Shown piece after piece: positions 5,260-5,409 of a stretch of DNA of 5,409 nt. The DNA is taken from NCBI GenBank assembly GCA_902773195.1, contig CACYDL010000215.1, positions 1 through 5,409 of the forward strand, written 5' to 3'. Position 1 is the first letter of the stretch, and each line of letters begins with the position of its first letter. This DNA is from an uncultured Lachnospiraceae bacterium. Its GTDB lineage: Bacteria; Bacillota_A; Clostridia; Lachnospirales; Lachnospiraceae. Both the position numbers and the translations under genes were made by a program. Under the pieces are notes generated by a model. That model was not told where the DNA came from. It made no database searches and was given only the letters and a program-made list of their open reading frames with translations.

Positions 5260-5409
5260 ATGGCAGCTCAGAAGGCAAATAAAAAGACGGCGTCCAAGCG
5301 CCGTGTCAGGAAAAACGTTGATCATGGACAGGCACACATTCAGTCATCCTTCAATAACACGATCGTGACTCTGACGGATGCGCAGGGCAATGCTCTTTCA
5401 TGGGCGTCC
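5260..5409 (+). CDS. rpsK: Small-subunit ribosomal protein S11 (uS11), 5' part
   Basis: The first 50 residues are present, and the gene is cut by the window end. They read as S11: a basic N-terminal tail with [13 protein letters not shown] (8-20), then the conserved start of the fold, [15 protein letters not shown] (26-40), and GNALSWAS (43-50). S11 lies on the 30S platform, binds S18 and lines the mRNA exit. The ATG is 49 bases after the rpsM stop. Its ribosome binding site is weaker than those of its neighbours: GTAGG (5246-5250) at 9 bases, with AAAGGA (5237-5242) rather distant at 17 bases. The spacer is AT-rich and shows no clear promoter or terminator. Confidence 0.98.
   Translation, partial: MAAQKANKKTASKRRVRKNVDHGQAHIQSSFNNTIVTLTDAQGNALSWAS

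Overview
The window is a stretch of the S10-spc-alpha ribosomal protein supercluster, read entirely on the + strand. In order it holds the last codons of rplR (L18), then rpsE (S5), rpmD (L30), rplO (L15), secY, adk, map, infA (IF-1), rpmJ (L36), rpsM (S13) and the first 50 codons of rpsK (S11). The gene order (spc operon ending secY-adk-map-infA-rpmJ, running straight into an alpha operon that starts with rpsM) and the strong AGGAGG-type ribosome binding sites point to a Gram-positive of the Firmicutes. So does the four-cysteine zinc LID of the adenylate kinase. The S5, SecY and IF-1 sequences look most like Clostridia, possibly a GC-rich Lachnospiraceae relative. That placement comes from recognition, not from a search.

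Positions 1-2547 are tightly packed: rplR to rpsE, rpsE to rpmD and rpmD to rplO are separated by only 13-17 bases, and rplO overlaps secY by one base (TGATG). The 118-base secY-adk gap contains a long GC-rich hairpin and a second, overlapping hairpin followed by four T. adk and map are almost contiguous (3 bases), and infA follows map after 44 bases. Together this part makes large- and small-subunit proteins, the Sec translocon channel, an adenylate nucleotide recycler, the N-terminal methionine-removing enzyme and initiation factor 1.

Transcription appears to be re-set after infA. A good sigma-A-type promoter (TTGCAT, 17 bases, extended TACTAT) lies before rpmJ, and its -10 box sits inside a 14-bp palindrome that in read-through RNA would look like an A-tract/U-tract terminator.

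The most interesting part is the 275-base gene-free stretch between rpmJ and rpsM (4567-4841). It folds by eye into a series of five helices ending shortly before the rpsM ribosome binding site. The eight-base loop of one hairpin (4694-4701) is a perfect complement of an octamer (4727-4734) held in the loop of the next hairpin, giving a kissing-loop or pseudoknot. Its position at the head of the alpha operon is where S4 controls translation through a pseudoknotted leader in E. coli, and S4 leaders are also known before rpsD in Bacillus. A ribosomal-protein autoregulatory leader, most likely S4-responsive, is therefore the leading explanation. No foreign or mobile DNA, CRISPR array or tRNA/rRNA gene is seen.
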